64,000 nt of DNA from Glossina fuscipes (lineage: Eukaryota; Arthropoda; Insecta; Diptera; Glossinidae), in contig NW_023998422.1 of the NCBI RefSeq assembly GCF_014805625.2, forward strand, positions 4,088,551-4,152,550, read 5' to 3'. Position numbers and translations under genes: made by a program. Every line of letters begins with the position of its first letter. Position 1 is the first letter of the stretch. Below are positions 34,116 through 48,195 of the stretch, piece after piece. The notes under the pieces were generated by a model. It ran no database searches. It saw only the letters and a list, made by a program, of their open reading frames with translations, and was not told where the DNA came from.

Positions 34116-37100
34116 ATTGCTGGTATACTTCTCCTTTTGTTTTCACTTGTGTAAATTAAACTTTAGACTTTTTTTGTTACTGCGGCCTCAGCACGCGTCA
34201 AAAAAGTAAAAAAAAAAAAAAAACATATGAAATGCTACATACATACACATAATTTGCAAATGCATAGGCAAAAATATAATATCGTTTACTTCGTTTGCAA
34301 TTTTCTTGCAAACAATAGTAAAAATGAAATAATATCGATTTCAAAGTTATGTTTAGCAAACAACAAAAAAGAGAAGAAAAACGAAAACAAGTTTTATTCG
34401 ACTTAAGCCGTAACTTCTATACGATATTTGATTGAAAAATAGAGCAATGCAAGGTTATCGTGCCCTATTTTATCGCATATAAATCAAGTCATATCATAAT
34501 CGGCAGCACTTTTTATACTGTTGTATACATACATTGTGAGCCCTGTATTTCCATATTCTGGTATAGTGGATCTGTACAGGAATAACCGGAAACTGGACTT
34601 GTAGACTAAGATATTGTTCTTGATTATAAGTTAGGAAAGGTGAGCACCACATTCCCGGTTTTCGAACTTAATCTAAGGGAACTGAATAGTGGTTTTAACA
34701 GACGGACAGACAGATAGGCAACCAGACAGGCGAATAGATCTTGATCAATTTCATTACTCATACCAAAAAAGTAGAATAATTATATTTTGCGGGATCTCTG
34801 CGTTACAAACCTGTAAGCGTTACAAACTACTGATAAATCTAATATGCTTTTTATGATGGAGTATTGGGAGTCGGGTGATGCATGTGTACACGCTCTTATA
34901 GTACATATCAATTGTAATGTATAATATCGGCGACAGTAACAAGTTGAAAGACCTTTTGAAAACCAGATTATTATTTGTTATGGTTTTTCTTTCATATCGT
35001 CAAGCGTACATAAATATGCAGTTATAGAAGACATCCACAAAGCGAAATACAGGGGTTGATAACTTCTTCTTCTACTCCATGATAAAACTTTGATAAATGT
35101 TCTATTAACCTTAACAAACTCTAGTTAGCTTTTAAGTCTTTTTTAAGGGAACAAAAACAGAAAAGTACTTTGACTATCTTATATAACCAGAGAAGGAGGG
35201 GAAACCACTGTAAATAATAGCCTTAAAAAAAAACATTTTTTAATAATTTTTTCGAGATGGAAGGAGAACTAATGGAATAACGATATTCGAGGAACGTGCC
35301 AAACGTATATTTAAGCATAAAAAAAAAAAATAATACTTTTGCAGAAGATTAGAAAAAACGGTAACAGCGGAGCCATTTTCGCAAAGCATTCTCCAATTAA
35401 GGGGCAGTGTTACTGGCTAAAGTATGAAACAAAAAATTAAGAAAATTATATTCGGTTTTGATCAAATTTTTTAACGCCGTTACTCTTAACGACTTAAAAA
35501 GTAATTTCCTTACCCTATTGTGTGGTGCGGGTGCAGCTGATTTTTTCAATTTTTGTAGAATAAAAGTGTACCTTGTGTCCAGTGACGTGTTTGGGTAACG
35601 AGCAAGAACGCTGTAAGTAAAGATGTTCTCAGTCTTTGCTGCATTGTCTTGTGCTCGTGTCCTTTGATCATTTCCAATGCCAACTTGCATGCGAGAACTT
35701 ACAATGTTTTTGCCAAACTTGAGCCTGATATTTTTTTTATTTTTGGGTCCATACATATGCAGATACCTGAGGGTTAGATTTAGAGAATATGTTAGTGGGG
35801 TGGCGACTTGCGGCACGTCAATTTTTTGCTTCATTGTGATGCGCCCTAAGTTCCGGTCAGCTTTTTCATGCCTAAATCTTCACTCAATACAGGGCAAAGA
35901 AGTTTTACGGATATGCTTATAATATCCCTTCGACCCCTTCATCATTATCCATGTTGGTAAGGCCACGTTTCAATTCAGCTGCTCAAAATTTTATCGTAGT
36001 AAACGATGATGCGGACCCCTACATACAGCGTCCAAGTCATCATTAATTTATCAAACCCTATTGCTTATCAGAAATAAATGCTAATTGATAACGCGATACA
36101 CAATTTTTCCATTTTCACAAAAACACTTACATAGACTAACTCAAGCGATTCTTAAACTACATCTGCGGGCCGAAAGCTGTTGAAATGCTGGTAGCTAACA
36201 ATGAACGCACAAAAATATTTTCAAAGTTTCATGGACAAGCAATGCTGTTATCGTAATATTCAGGTCGGAAACTTTTCAGCGTCAGCTACTGCGGGTTAGC
36301 TTAACACGTTCACTACCAGGGGGAAAAATCCATCACAGCTAAAAAATATTTTTGTGATTATATGGCATCAATGGGAATAGATTTTGCTTATGTGTATTTA
36401 GAGCATTCCGAAAAAGTGAAATAAACGCTCTTTTAAAGTGACACAATTATATAAAGCTGGGATGTGGTAAGAAATGGTTGGGTCACATATACGTACGTGA
36501 CGGTTAATAGCGAATAAGTTAAATAACTAAAGGTATTAATGTTATGTGTTATATGAGAGATAAAATAAATAGTAAACTAAAGTGTTATGTAAAAAGAAAA
36601 AAAGAAAAAAATTATTTTTTTTTATATATTCAAGTGAGATTACTATCGTAACCGTCTAAAGATATTAAAACCCGAAATAATGTGACTTGCAATTAGTTAA
36701 TTATTGCTTAAGTAATTACTTCAAAGTTAAAAGTTGAAAGAAATACTTTCAAGCTTACATATAGTACTTAAATAGATAGAGACATAGCAAGTGCTATGGT
36801 ACGATTATATGAGTTATTCTCTTAAGTCCAGTCTATCCTCAAGAAAATGTTTAAAACCGTTAAAGTTCTTCAATTCCTCAGAAATCACCCATAAGAGATA
36901 TGATCGCATAAACACATCTATAGTATCCGTAATGTCTAATCACGTAATTGACCATAAATGTAAAGTTTGGTATGCAACAAGGAAGAAGCATAAAACTAAA
37001 AAAAAGAGAAAGAAAGAAAAAAGCAAGTCAAAGCCCACATAAGGTTATTATATTTGAGAGTACAATGCATAGATATTTAATTGAATTGTTCATCTCTGTT

Positions 37101-37576
37101 ATGGAATTTATCAGCAGTAACAACGACAAGTAAAAGCAAATTATTAGATTACTTAAACTAAAAGCTGCACTCTACGTGTAATTTTTATTACAACACATAA
37201 AAAGAAGTTTACACCGAAATTGGTCAATAAAAGTGAAAACAAGTTCTTATTTTTTTTTTTTTTTTTTTCTTCTTCTTTAAAGAAAGAAGAAGAAGAAAAC
37301 ACTAAGAATTATTTTTCAAAAGCACAACTGTGTATAACCATGACGCGTGTGTGAGTGTATGAATAGCTCGTTTTCAATATTCAACTTGAATTAAATAAAT
37401 ACAAGCTCAGCGCAATTGACCATAAGTGCAAAGTGGACAATCAGTAAAATGATAAAGAGAAAAAAAAAAAAAGAAGTAAAATGTTTTAAGATTTCATAGT
37501 CAACTGAGGTTAAGTAGAAAAAAACTAAAGGTTTAAAGCAACCGCTTTGAGTCGACTTTTGGATGACCTCCAACTG

Positions 37577-37770
37577 CCAATTCAGTGTTCACGGTTACAC
37601 ATCTCAATGAATGTTTTGTTGGCAAAGGCGTAAAAGTTACCATTAGGTTATTGCCATCTCCCCATCTCTTTCTCTTTCCTCACTTCTTTCCAACCGTCAC
37701 CGGGTTACACGTGTGTAGAGAATATCCTTCGAAAGATCGATCATATTAAAGAAGTAAAATACATCACCCT
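37577..37770 (+). repeat. SINE-like family B, copy B6
   Basis: B-box-like GTTCACGGTTACACATCTC, a worn body, then the well-kept 'ccatctctttctctttcctc' and 'cttctttccaaccgtcacc', and the 3' block 'gatcgatcatattaaagaag' also seen in B1. Confidence 0.55.
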
Positions 37771-37900
37771 ACCCTATATTTATTCATATAATAACTTTCC
37801 AAAACAAGGCGCTTTATACCTGGGCCAAAACCATCCAATAGATATTTTGCGATGCCTCTTATGCTTATCGCTCGTTATTATTAGCTGACTGAGAAAACTA
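37771..37900 (+). repeat. MITE-like repeat fragment
   Basis: 'caccctaccctatatttatt', 'catataataactttccaaaa' and 'caaggcgctttatacctggg' correspond to the left third of the family. It abuts SINE copy B6. Confidence 0.45.
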
Positions 37901-38737
37901 TTATAATTTGTTGGTTGGATGGTGCGTTTATAATAACAGACATTTAAATGCACCCACACATGCTCACTCGTAAATTTGAAAATAATTCACTTTCAACCGT
38001 TTACCCACTTTTCCTGCACATATGCGATATGCGGTAGTCGTCAGTCGTCAGTCAGCCCAGTTCAATGTAATTAAATACAGACTCTTCTTTATTTCGATCA
38101 TACGCATCTTATATACATGCATATATATGTGAACGAATCTGGTTTATTATATTACACAACAATTGACATTGAAATCTATATCGTTATGTATTGCATGTAT
38201 TAAAAAAAAAACCATACTGGCAAGATAAAAATTATTTAAATAATGTTCGAAAAAAAAAAAAACGAAATTTTAATTTTGTGAATTATAAAAAGAATGTCGT
38301 TTACAGAAACAATAATAAGAAACAATAATAAGAAAAATCTTCAATATATGATTTTCTTTGGAATATATTGTAAAATCTTGTTGAATATCATAGCATGTTC
38401 ACTCGCAATAAACGGAGATTAATAGACTTTAAATTGGGGCCACATACCTACTGCTTATATTAAGTTTCTCTTCTTTCTTTTCTCTGTTTTATTAAATTCA
38501 ATGTCACCATAAAATGAATTTGCGTGGTATACGGTTTATTAATATACAAAAAAAAAATAAAAATAAAAAAATAAAAAAAATAAAACGAGCAAAAGACAAA
38601 AAGTCTGATAGTGATAATAACTCATAGGCGTGTACATATATATATGCATAAAATTAAAAAACCACCCATGGTGAGTACAATTTTTACAATCGGGATTATC
38701 AACCATAATAAGTTAGATAAAGAAGCTGTTGCTGCTG

Positions 38738-38738
<1 letters not shown>

Positions 38739-38778
<40 letters not shown>

Positions 38779-38845
38779 ATATATGTAATATATATATATA
38801 TATATATAATGTAATATATGTATATATATATATATATATATATGT
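38739..38845. repeat. (TA)n microsatellite, about 105 bases
   Basis: Long TA array with two GTAATATATG-type interruptions that are themselves repeated. Confidence 0.95.
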
Positions 38846-40639
38846 AAGTATGTGTGTGCATGTTTACTCATAGCTTAAGCGAATTTTGTTTAATGTTGTT
38901 ACTTTCCTAACCATTCTGCATATGAGAAAGTTTTTTATATCATGCAATAAATTTTTGTACCTAGAGTCAGAGAGAATTTAATTATTTAATGGCTTGAGAT
39001 TGAATTTCAATTATTATCTGCTAGCAGGAGCATTCTGGAAAATGCAAACACATAAAACGTAGAACCACCATGACTCAAGTCCCTTTTATTGAACTTGGAA
39101 AGAATTATATATACACTATAGGATCAATTTCATTAGACTTTGAAAAGGGTTTCCCCCTTTTTTTTTGCAAGTTTTTTTTAATGTTATTCACTAAATTTCG
39201 CGATGCCTTTAGATGAAACGTTTAGTGCAAAAGCGAAGTCGTTAAATTTACAGAATTTGTTGTTAATATTTCGCACATTTTAACATATTGTTAGCTTTGC
39301 TCATAAATAGGAGGAAAATTCTATAAACCCCGATATGGACGGACGGAGAGAGTAACACTAAATCGTTATGTAAAAAATATATAATTAACTATCTCCGTAG
39401 GTTTTTAACTTTTTTAACAAATTTTTTTTTAAAGTTTTTTTATTTGCTATTGCAAAATTTAATATTTTTCTCAGATAAACGAAAAGCCCTCAAAAAAAAA
39501 AAAAAAAAAAACACTCAAAAAATAATAAAACATGGAATACTATTGATAAATGTAAATAAAAAATGAAATAAAATAAGTCAACAAAACTAATCTCGAACTT
39601 TATTAAAGTTCAAAAAACGAATTTCGTGTTCACACCGAACCTTTTCCACTTGGCATAACGAATCATTTGTCATTGATCCGCTGAATTTCTAGAAGACGAA
39701 AAAGAATATGAAATCAGGTGTAATTGTGTTTTTGCTAGTAATTAAAAATTTTTATATCCAAAAAAACAAAAAAAGAAGAAAACTGTAATGAATTTAAAAG
39801 AGAACGCTTTCGTGCTTTAAATTATCACTTGTTTAAATCTGTAACATCACGTCAAGAAGACACAGATGGAACTGTTCGTGTTCATATCAACAATATACTA
39901 CATCAGATCATACCTTGCTGGTTGCTGTATTGAGATCTCACGTAAACACAGTTCACTTGTCAACGAATTTAGTGAAAAGTATTCAGCCACAAATGTGGCT
40001 AAAGGAAGCATTGATGCTACATGAAAACTAACTCAAGAGAATGGAAGAGAGTGACCTATAATTTCAATAGTGATTTTGAAAATTTTACATATCTACTTGC
40101 TCTACTCTTTGGACAACGCAAAAAACTTGCTCACAAAAATAATTACATTTAACATCTTTACGAGTGATGAAAGTTAGATAAGTTATATATATTGATTGGC
40201 GCGTCAAGGATGAAATGTGAAGATAATGGATTAATGCTTTCTATCTGGAAAAAGGTGTGAATCAATGCAAAATGTGTTCGAAAATGAAGTTATCCCAACG
40301 AGGCTTAAGCAGGCATGCGGTGCTGGATTTTTCTAAGGATGGTTAGATCGTCGCAATTACTTCAGAATCCACTAAGGTGATGACTTAAAAAGCGCAACAT
40401 CATCAATCGGACGAATCAAAAACGGTGGCAACGGAGACCGTAAATCGATTGTGTAAACACGATGGCTACCGATTATTGGCTCGCTGTGACCAGTAATGAG
40501 TTCACGGCTATCAAGATGAAATGTCCATTTTCCCTATTATCGAACGAAAAATCTTGCGATCGTTAAACTGCTGTCGAGTAACATATTCACATTACGGCCG
40601 ACTTTAATCGATGTCAACAATTCTAATCCGGCTACAGAT

Positions 40640-40917
40640 AGTACCATTCTGCAATGATAACACCGCACCCATAGCGAATGGGCATCAAATGGAATTGTCG
40701 AGACATTCATCCTATAGTTCCAAGTTCATATCTTCCGACTTTTTTTCTTTCATCGAATCAACAATAAATGGACCTTTAAAACTGGTTAAGACGATAGAAG
40801 AAACAGTTGAAGAGCATGAGAAAATTGTTTTTCGGGGTAGAATTCAATTTCAAACAGTGTTGGGATGTTGGAAATGGGAAACAGTTCAAAGGGAGGAAGG
40901 AAATTCATTCATTTAAA
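40640..40917 (+). pseudogene. mariner transposase C-terminal remnant
   Basis: The frame reads CNDNTAPIANGHQ (corresponding to the H-DNA-P-H catalytic region), then RHSSYSSKFISSDFFSF, a decayed form of the mariner P-P-Y-S-P-D-L-A-P-S-D-x-x-x-F signature. It finishes with W...W..V.REEGNSF, like the usual C-terminus. The catalytic Asp of YSPD is lost (YSSK). Decayed upstream sequence, perhaps from about 39.8 kb, may belong to the same element. Confidence 0.65.
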
Positions 40918-41539
40918 TGAAGCAGACTTTGAAAAACGAACGGTCGGTATTCTAAGTACAACACTGCTAAGGCTGCTGTAATGTTCTTTACCTGCAAACA
41001 ATGCACATATGTTGTCTACATATTTGCCTTGAACTATATATGTAATCATGTATAATTATAAGTTGAATCTATAAATTTATTAAAATATTCCATTCACAAA
41101 TATTCATGAATCTGTCTTACATATTTATTTTATTTATGACGAAAATTTTTTACAGTATTTCTTATCATCTACTTGCTAATTTTCTACTATTCTTGCACAT
41201 TTATTTATATACTAAAGTATATAATATCCGGCTGTTGAATAGAAAATATTTTTAATTATTTTTTTATTATCAAATATAAGTCATTTTTCATAGCCATAAC
41301 GGAATACAACTTGAGGTATATTCATTTCATCAAAACGTTCGCAAAACTCTGAAGCACGCTTTAGAATTTCTAGAAAGAAAAGGTTTTTTTAACTAGCATC
41401 GATCCCTTTGACCATTTGCGTAATGTCTTCGAGAAATATTCCCACACCATCAAAAATGAAAAGATCGGCTTGAAATTGAGCAAAAACATTGAAAATACTT
41501 GCACTCAGGGTTGAAGATGTGTCAAATCGACCGCAGGAC

Positions 41540-41740
41540 ACAGATGTATACAACAAATCAGCCGATCGATTCACAATCACCGTCTGTCCACTTTGCATTG
41601 TTGTGCTCAACCTAAAGATATTTTGACGAACTTTGGCACATAGGTTTACTTTCACCTAAGGATGAACCCTGTTGAAAATGACTCGTATCGACAATTTCTC
41701 CTATCAAGCCTTGTTTTGGAAAGTCGTATTATGAATAAAT
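41540..41740 (-). repeat. MITE-like dispersed repeat, copy C12
   Basis: 'cgatcgattcacaatcac', 'cgtctgtccactttgcattg', 'agatattttgacgaactttg' and 'ggatgaaccctgttgaaaat' appear in family order on the minus strand. Confidence 0.6.
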
Positions 41741-41907
41741 GTTACCTTTACCAACAACAAATATACGGGGTGGCCACTTTTGACCAGTGTTGTTAGTGAA
41801 AGATTTACCATAAAGAGAATTGCTCAAAATTCAGACTTATCGCACCATGAAGGATGTGCAATCATTTTCCATGAATTGCGGAAGGCGAGTACTGCTATGA
41901 CAACAAC

Positions 41908-41930
41908 TTATTATTATTATTATTATTATT
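41908..41930. repeat. (ATT)n microsatellite
   Basis: Seven TTA units. Confidence 0.85.
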
Positions 41931-42480
41931 GGCTCATTCCGATCGTGTTTCTACACTCAACTTTTGTTTTATAACTCCAATATATCAAGCTAAAAAAGTT
42001 GACAAGTTTCCAATTTTCCTTACATTGTACTAAAAGAGCTTTCAGTCCTTATTCTAATTTCCGATAAGTAAATTCATTAGTAAATTTCTGCCAAATCTAG
42101 TTATACTATGATAGGTATACGATCTACATGATACGATATATGCTTGACAAATGGGATTAATAGAACCTCCAATCCAATATACACAGCAACAATAATTTTT
42201 AACTAAAAAATTAAAATCTAAATCATTGCCGCTACCTTTGATTCGATATCATCTTATGTGCAATTAAGAGCAACAATACACTTCCTTTAGAGTTGTTTAA
42301 TAGGTGTACGCATATATTAAATTCAATTCCTTTTAATAATTTATTTCCAAGGTCACGTTTATTGCACCAAAAACAATTGCTATATAATTGTCTCAATTAT
42401 TTCCACTCTTAATGGGTTTTTATTGTTAACTTGACATTTAAGAAGAAATAAGCATTCAATTCAATTTAATTTCCATATAT

Positions 42481-42482
<2 letters not shown>

Positions 42483-42514
<32 letters not shown>
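42483..42514. repeat. (GT)n microsatellite
   Basis: Sixteen GT units, uninterrupted. Confidence 0.95.
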
Positions 42515-42517
<3 letters not shown>

Positions 42518-43204
42518 ATCTTACTTTTGTTTTGCGTAAACATTAATACACACTTATTAAAATTAATAACTGAAATAAATAAGTGCTCGAGACATAAGCA
42601 TGTAATATTGGCTTTTATTCTTTCGTATTTTTTTTTTTTGCTTCGTTTCCTTTTATTTAATTCTTTACAATTTCTTTTCAACTTCGTTTTCGCCTTTTCA
42701 TACGAAGACAATTAATTGTTTTTAGTATTTCAATCAATCAAAATCTTACATTTTATACAAATTTTATAAGCATACAATTAAAATAAATTTGTAACAACAA
42801 TAATAAAATCGACGATGATCATGATGCTGATGTCGATAATGATAATAATGATCGCGATTGCGATGATAAGAGCCTCTGTAACATGGTCGATGACATGGTT
42901 AATTTGTGAATTAGTTGGCGAGACAATTTATTTTGTTGGCGTCAGTTATAATCAAGTTTATGCTCTCATTTTAAGTGTTTCTAATTTTTAGTGCCTATTT
43001 TCTTCTTATATGCAAATACGAAACACGACTCACTAAACATGTTTTAATGTATAATTTATGTTATGATTTTTTTTTTTTTCTTCTCTTTTTTGTTTTGTGG
43101 CAACCCAACAAACCAATTAAGCAGCATCAGTAAGTTTTAGATGAAAATTTTATTTTCCTCAACTCGTTTGTAGAGTTTAATGAGTTTTTAAGTAAAGTTT
43201 CGCA

Positions 43205-43367
43205 TCCTAAATATTTTCTTGTCCGAAAATATGATTTACAGTAGCATCAGCATACTTTGGGTGCACATTTGTGTTTTTTTCGACTAATTTTGCTTTGACA
43301 TTTTATTGTATTTTTTAAAAGGAGCTTCGCCTCTTCAATATTTTCTTGTCCGAAAATATGATTTACA
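43205..43367 (+). repeat. paired copies of a hairpin motif
   Basis: AATATTTTCTTGTCCGAAAA followed by TATGATTTACA occurs identically at 43210-43240 and 43337-43367, 127 bases apart. The arms ATATTTTC/GAAAATAT enclose the loop TTGTCC. Reverse-complement relatives lie at 1108-1282. Confidence 0.7.
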
Positions 43368-44499
43368 TATTCGTTTTTAATTGATTAGAGTAGCCTTGTT
43401 TAATGCATTAGTAACACTTATGTTATAACGTAAAAAATTTTTATTTAGTAGCTTCTTGACCTATTTCAGAATGGTGATATTACAGTGCAAACTTCCCGGC
43501 TTCTTACACAGCAATTATTAGGTGTATTTAGAAATGATTAAGAAGCTATCATCATTAATTTTTGATCCGAAACCTGAGACGCACAAAGATTAGAACAATC
43601 GCAAAGGCTAACCCTCTTTCGTCCGCCTTGATCTCATCCATTCACATCCAGTTTTATGGGTGCAGTTTATGTCAAAATTTCAACTGATGAATTTACAATC
43701 TTACTTGATTCTAGTAGTCTACGAATATCACATGATAGTTTTGAAATCATATACGAGACATTTACTTATATGATCTGTGCAAATCTTCCATGTGTTCGAA
43801 TTTCTAAAATAAAGTTTACTAACAGCAGTAGCGACCGAAGATGAATGGCTTACGAATGTCATTTTAGTTGCCATGAAATGGCGAAAACGTTAACCCATGA
43901 ATCCATCTGTGCGGATTACATTTAGATATTGGTGAGCAGTCTACTAACTAAAATCATTTCCAGCAAATTGAAGAAGTTATGAAAAGTTGGATGGGTACAC
44001 ATTTTGAAAGAGCTCATGCTTGAATTAACTTTTATGAATGTGTGTATTTTAATAGCATCTTATTTTATTAATTTATTGATGACATGATTTATTTTTATAA
44101 TCAACCCCAAATGATAGCAGCATACTGATATCGTCATTTTTTGTGCAACATCAGAAATATGTATCGGAAACCACTTTTAATCAGCCTCAGAATTCCCGAA
44201 TTGATTTAGTTATATCGCTCTCACTCGTAAACTGTCTACGGTTCTTTGCATGCACCGCACATTGCGATGAAGGCCGCTGAGGGAAAACAACTTGGAAAAT
44301 GTGCCCTTGTATTAGGTGCTGATCAGAAAGACGCATGAAGATATACTAGTTAAGTTAACACTAGATCTTGTCAATTCGTTTAGACGATGAGACGTTTCCC
44401 GGAATAATTTTCCAAGTTGTTAGTATTTTTTATATTCAACGCCGGGAAATATATTAAACCTTTGTAGAATTATCTCGTTAAAGTATGCATGTTTCATAT

Positions 44500-44770
44500 C
44501 CCACCACTTAGCCGAGCGGGAGAGGAGAAGTGCACGCACCAACCCGGTATACCCGGGTTCAATCCTCTGTCTGGTTCGTCAAAACGTGCTTTGATTGCGG
44601 TTAACTTGTGGTCGTAGCCATAGTAAATGCTCGGCCAGTAAAGCCATAGCGCTTATCGATTGGGCACATACCGCCCAGGTTGTGGCTACTCCCTCTCCTC
44701 TTTTCTCTGAGCATGGTCGCGTTACGCTTGGAGGGGCAAATCTAGCTCAATCGCCGAAATGACAAAAGAG
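44500..44770 (+). repeat. SINE-like family B, copy B7, best tRNA-like head
   Basis: Head: A-box-like TTAGCCGAGCGGGA and B-box-like CCGGGTTCAATCCT about 40 bases apart. Body: GGTCGTAGCCATAGTAAATG, the inverted pair around GCGCTTATCGAT, 'tggctactccctctcctctt', then a 3' block with 'gcgttacgcttggagg'. Confidence 0.65.
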
Positions 44771-45929
44771 ATGATAAAATTTACGGCAGATTTTCTTTAA
44801 ATAAACTAAAATTTTTTGAGACTCTTATCTTTACATAGATCACGCAATTCTTGGTAATCAAAGTTTGAACGACTTGAAATAAACGGGTCACATTGCTTAA
44901 CATTCATTGCTGTTCTATTATGATTTTTGGTACTATTTTGGTTATATTATTTGCGAAGAAGATAATACTATTGGACTTAAGTGAAGGGTGTTAAGGATTC
45001 GACTATAGCTTTCCCACGACGTGCAAAGTTTTACGTATGTTCCATTTTTCGATGCAATGTATACTTACTCAGCATGCATTTATGTATGTTGCGAGATTGT
45101 TAAGTATTGTTCAACATATTTAAAAAAAAAAAAAAGTGTTTGTCACCAATAAAATCTCAGGCAGGCAGTATGCAAATTGTTGTTGCAAATATATGGTAGT
45201 TGTACAAGATGGTGTTGTTGGTTTGTTGCACAATTACCCAATGAATCATGATAGGCTGCTGGCTGACATCAATTTAAGAAAATCAGTGAATCTTTTTTTT
45301 ACATTACATTCAATAGATTGCATAAATGACACAGCGACCGTATACAATGTGTGTCCTCTTGTACGTTACATTTATGGATGTATGTACACATCAACTTATC
45401 AATTCACCACGTTTTATATGCTATAGCATATAAAGCATGCAAAAAGAAAACGTTCCTTTTGTACGTTCAATAAATGAGTAGAATAAACGAATGATAAAAA
45501 AAGAGAAACTTCACATATTTTAATATCATTAACAGCAGTGTGTGTTGTGTGTCTTAGTTCTTTGCCTCAATAGAAGATCAATTAGTCGTTCAAAGCTAAA
45601 TTAGGTCAAAAAAGCGCATTGTTTTCAACGTTCCGCCTATTTGAAAAGTCATTAAAGTACCTTTTTATTTATTTAATGCATAAGTGATAAATAATGAAAA
45701 ACGTTTTTTTTTTTTTTTTCTTAATTATAATTACATTAAAAGAAACTTGAGCTTCAATATTTTCAAAAGTTTATTTTATATTTTGTATTGTTTGTATGCT
45801 TATAAATATTAATTTTTTCATATCCACTCAGCAAATAGGAAGTCGTAAGTGATAAGAGGGACAGACTGCTTTTCTTCGTCAAGTAAAAGCACTGCAGTGG
45901 GTCACAGCCGTCCGTCCATTCAGTATCTC

Positions 45930-46215
45930 ACGCTACTTCACTTAATGCAGTTATTCATATAACAATTCCTCAAAATAAGGCTTTGTATGTGAAATGGTCG
46001 GAAAAGTTGGCCGATCCGAACAGTTTTCAGTAGCGTTCGTTCTTGGAAAAAAAAATGTGGATTTACCACATCTGATCCAAATCACTTTCAATAGCCTTCG
46101 TCCTGGATCAACCAGTATGATAAAAGGTGGATCTATTCCAAGTTCTTCTGGGTAATGCATACATTCGAACAAACTTAATGTATCCTTGTACCACAAGCGC
46201 AGTAGGGTAAAAGGA
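45930..46215 (+). repeat. MITE-like dispersed repeat, copy C13
   Basis: 'gcagttattcatataacaat', 'ccgatccgaacagttttcag', 'agcgttcgttcttgg', 'aagttcttctgggtaatgca' and the right end GCGCAGTAGGGTAAAA. The central CGGACAGAC core is deleted. Confidence 0.6.
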
Positions 46216-47792
46216 AATCTACAAAATTACAAAACCAATACAATTCTTTATTTTTCTTTCACGGTACACTATACGTATTTGCAATGTGGAAGTCCATTAA
46301 ATTCGCGTACGGCTCTATTTTACCTTCATTTTGATCGTGCAGGCTAAACAAACTCTATCTTCGCTTGATTTGAAAACTGAGTTCAAATCGAGAAATGTGT
46401 TTCAATCGAGACATAAACAAGGTTGTATTTGCGCTATCATCGATGGGCGAATAACAATATAAATTGTAGAGAGAAGAAGAGGAAAATCCATAAATAAGCA
46501 AAATAATAAAATCTAAATAAATAATTTTCAGTTTATCTAAATATCAACTAAAGCAAGTAAGTGCATTAAAGGTTTTGACTGAACTTCGCAAAAAATAGAA
46601 CTTATTCACTTCAACTTACTTGGAGAAGAACGACTAGTTCTGCTATTTTCCTCTTACTTCGTTCGTATAAAGAACAAATCACGGGCGAGAATCATGCAAA
46701 AGTTCCAAGGGAAGATATTAAGGCATTAGAGTAACCCACAGTCCTTACAACCACCAAAATAGTTACTTACTTTTCTCAACACCTTCAAATATCTGCCATT
46801 AATGAGATTAGCTAGTCTTTATATTTGCATATGCTATTCGACAGCAGCCTTACAATCGAGAAATTTTTCACTCTGTAGTAAGAACAATGCACATCCCGTC
46901 GCCTGTCGATACATTGTCTCGATAATTGAGAACAATAAGCCCAAAGGTAAAAACTACGGTCCAGTGATCTTAGACAAATTTTGCAAATTTTGAAAGGTGG
47001 CAATGAAGCTGTGAACGGCCTGCTACCTAACAATAGCCCTTTAGTCCTGTAAGGCAATCAATTCAATCATGGATTAATAGTTATGGCGAAAACTTTGAAA
47101 AGTTGAAAAGCTTCTAATGTTGAATACTCTTTTCAGTGTTTCGTTTTCCAATACATATCGACAAACTCTTGCAATGTAATAGTCAGTGTTAAGACATTTC
47201 CTGTCATACAAACCTCGCATATTGAAAACTTACGTAAGCAGCAGTATCTACCCGTTTATTTCTATTAATCTGAGATCATAATAACTAGACACTGCATAGT
47301 CAGTCATGACAGAACTTCCGTTTGATTGTGTCTATCAATACATGTAGTAATTGCTGCACCTTGATAAACGGCACTCGTTATTACCTTTTTGTTCTTTATC
47401 ATAATTTTGTAGAGAGATACTTCCCTGCCCTTTGGTACCACATTTGCTAATAATAAATGCAACACATGTTCAAATTTTCTTTCAACAATAAACATAAAAT
47501 TCGTGAATGCTCGATTTAAGATTTATTTATTTAAAAAGTGTTAACATTGATTAAAATTGATTAATTTAACGTTTAATTAAAGTAAATTCTCTAAAACTTA
47601 AATGCTTTAGATTTCATTCTCTAAATTACTTGGAAACACTGTTATAATAAATATAACTAAAAGCAGTGATTAACATTTTCTTTTGTTATTTATTTATTTA
47701 TTTACTTGCGATTTATTGCAATATATTTATCATTTAGTACCCATAGATAGTTTCAATTGGTGTCAATGAACATTAACTTATATATTATTGCA

Positions 47793-47794
<2 letters not shown>

Positions 47795-47829
<35 letters not shown>
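47795..47829. repeat. poly-T tract
   Basis: About 35 consecutive T. Confidence 0.9.
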
Positions 47830-47834
<5 letters not shown>

Positions 47835-48095
47835 GCGAATTGATTGTGGGGCGTTTTTCTTTCTGTCTTGCCATAGAAGAAAACTATATCGTTAAGGCAC
47901 ACAATTTACAGATACATAGTTTAACAATTAACTCAATTAATAAATATTTATATAAAAATGTTATATTATTATAGGAATTCATTTGTGATTTGATTTCCTT
48001 ATTTTCTACAATTTTCATTTAACATTTGTTTTTTGTTTTCGCAGATTTCCTTTTAATAAATATCAATTCGAATAGAAAAGCAATTGTTTTTTTAA

Positions 48096-48096
<1 letters not shown>

Positions 48097-48131
<35 letters not shown>

Positions 48132-48195
48132 AAAAAAAAAAAAAAAAAATTTATTTTTTTAAAAAAAATTTTAAAAAAAAAAAAAAAAAAAAATT
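48097..48195. repeat. A/T homopolymer block
   Basis: Roughly 100 bases made of three long A runs separated by TTG and T/A blocks. It produces Lys-only reading frames and is probably poorly resolved by the assembly. Confidence 0.85.

Noticed and set aside
35397..35834. 145-codon minus-strand open frame.
   Set aside because: No motif and no signs of exon borders. Kept out of the gene list for lack of support.
38611..38861. Ile/Tyr repeat frames on both strands.
   Set aside because: Produced by the (TA)n microsatellite.
44500..44575. Possible functional tRNA gene.
   Set aside because: A- and B-box-like motifs are present, but no full acceptor stem or clean cloverleaf could be drawn, and the same head is followed by the repeat body in other copies, so it is SINE-like.
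45136..45426. 96-codon plus-strand frame.
   Set aside because: No motif, no splice signals consistent with mim, AT-rich codon use.
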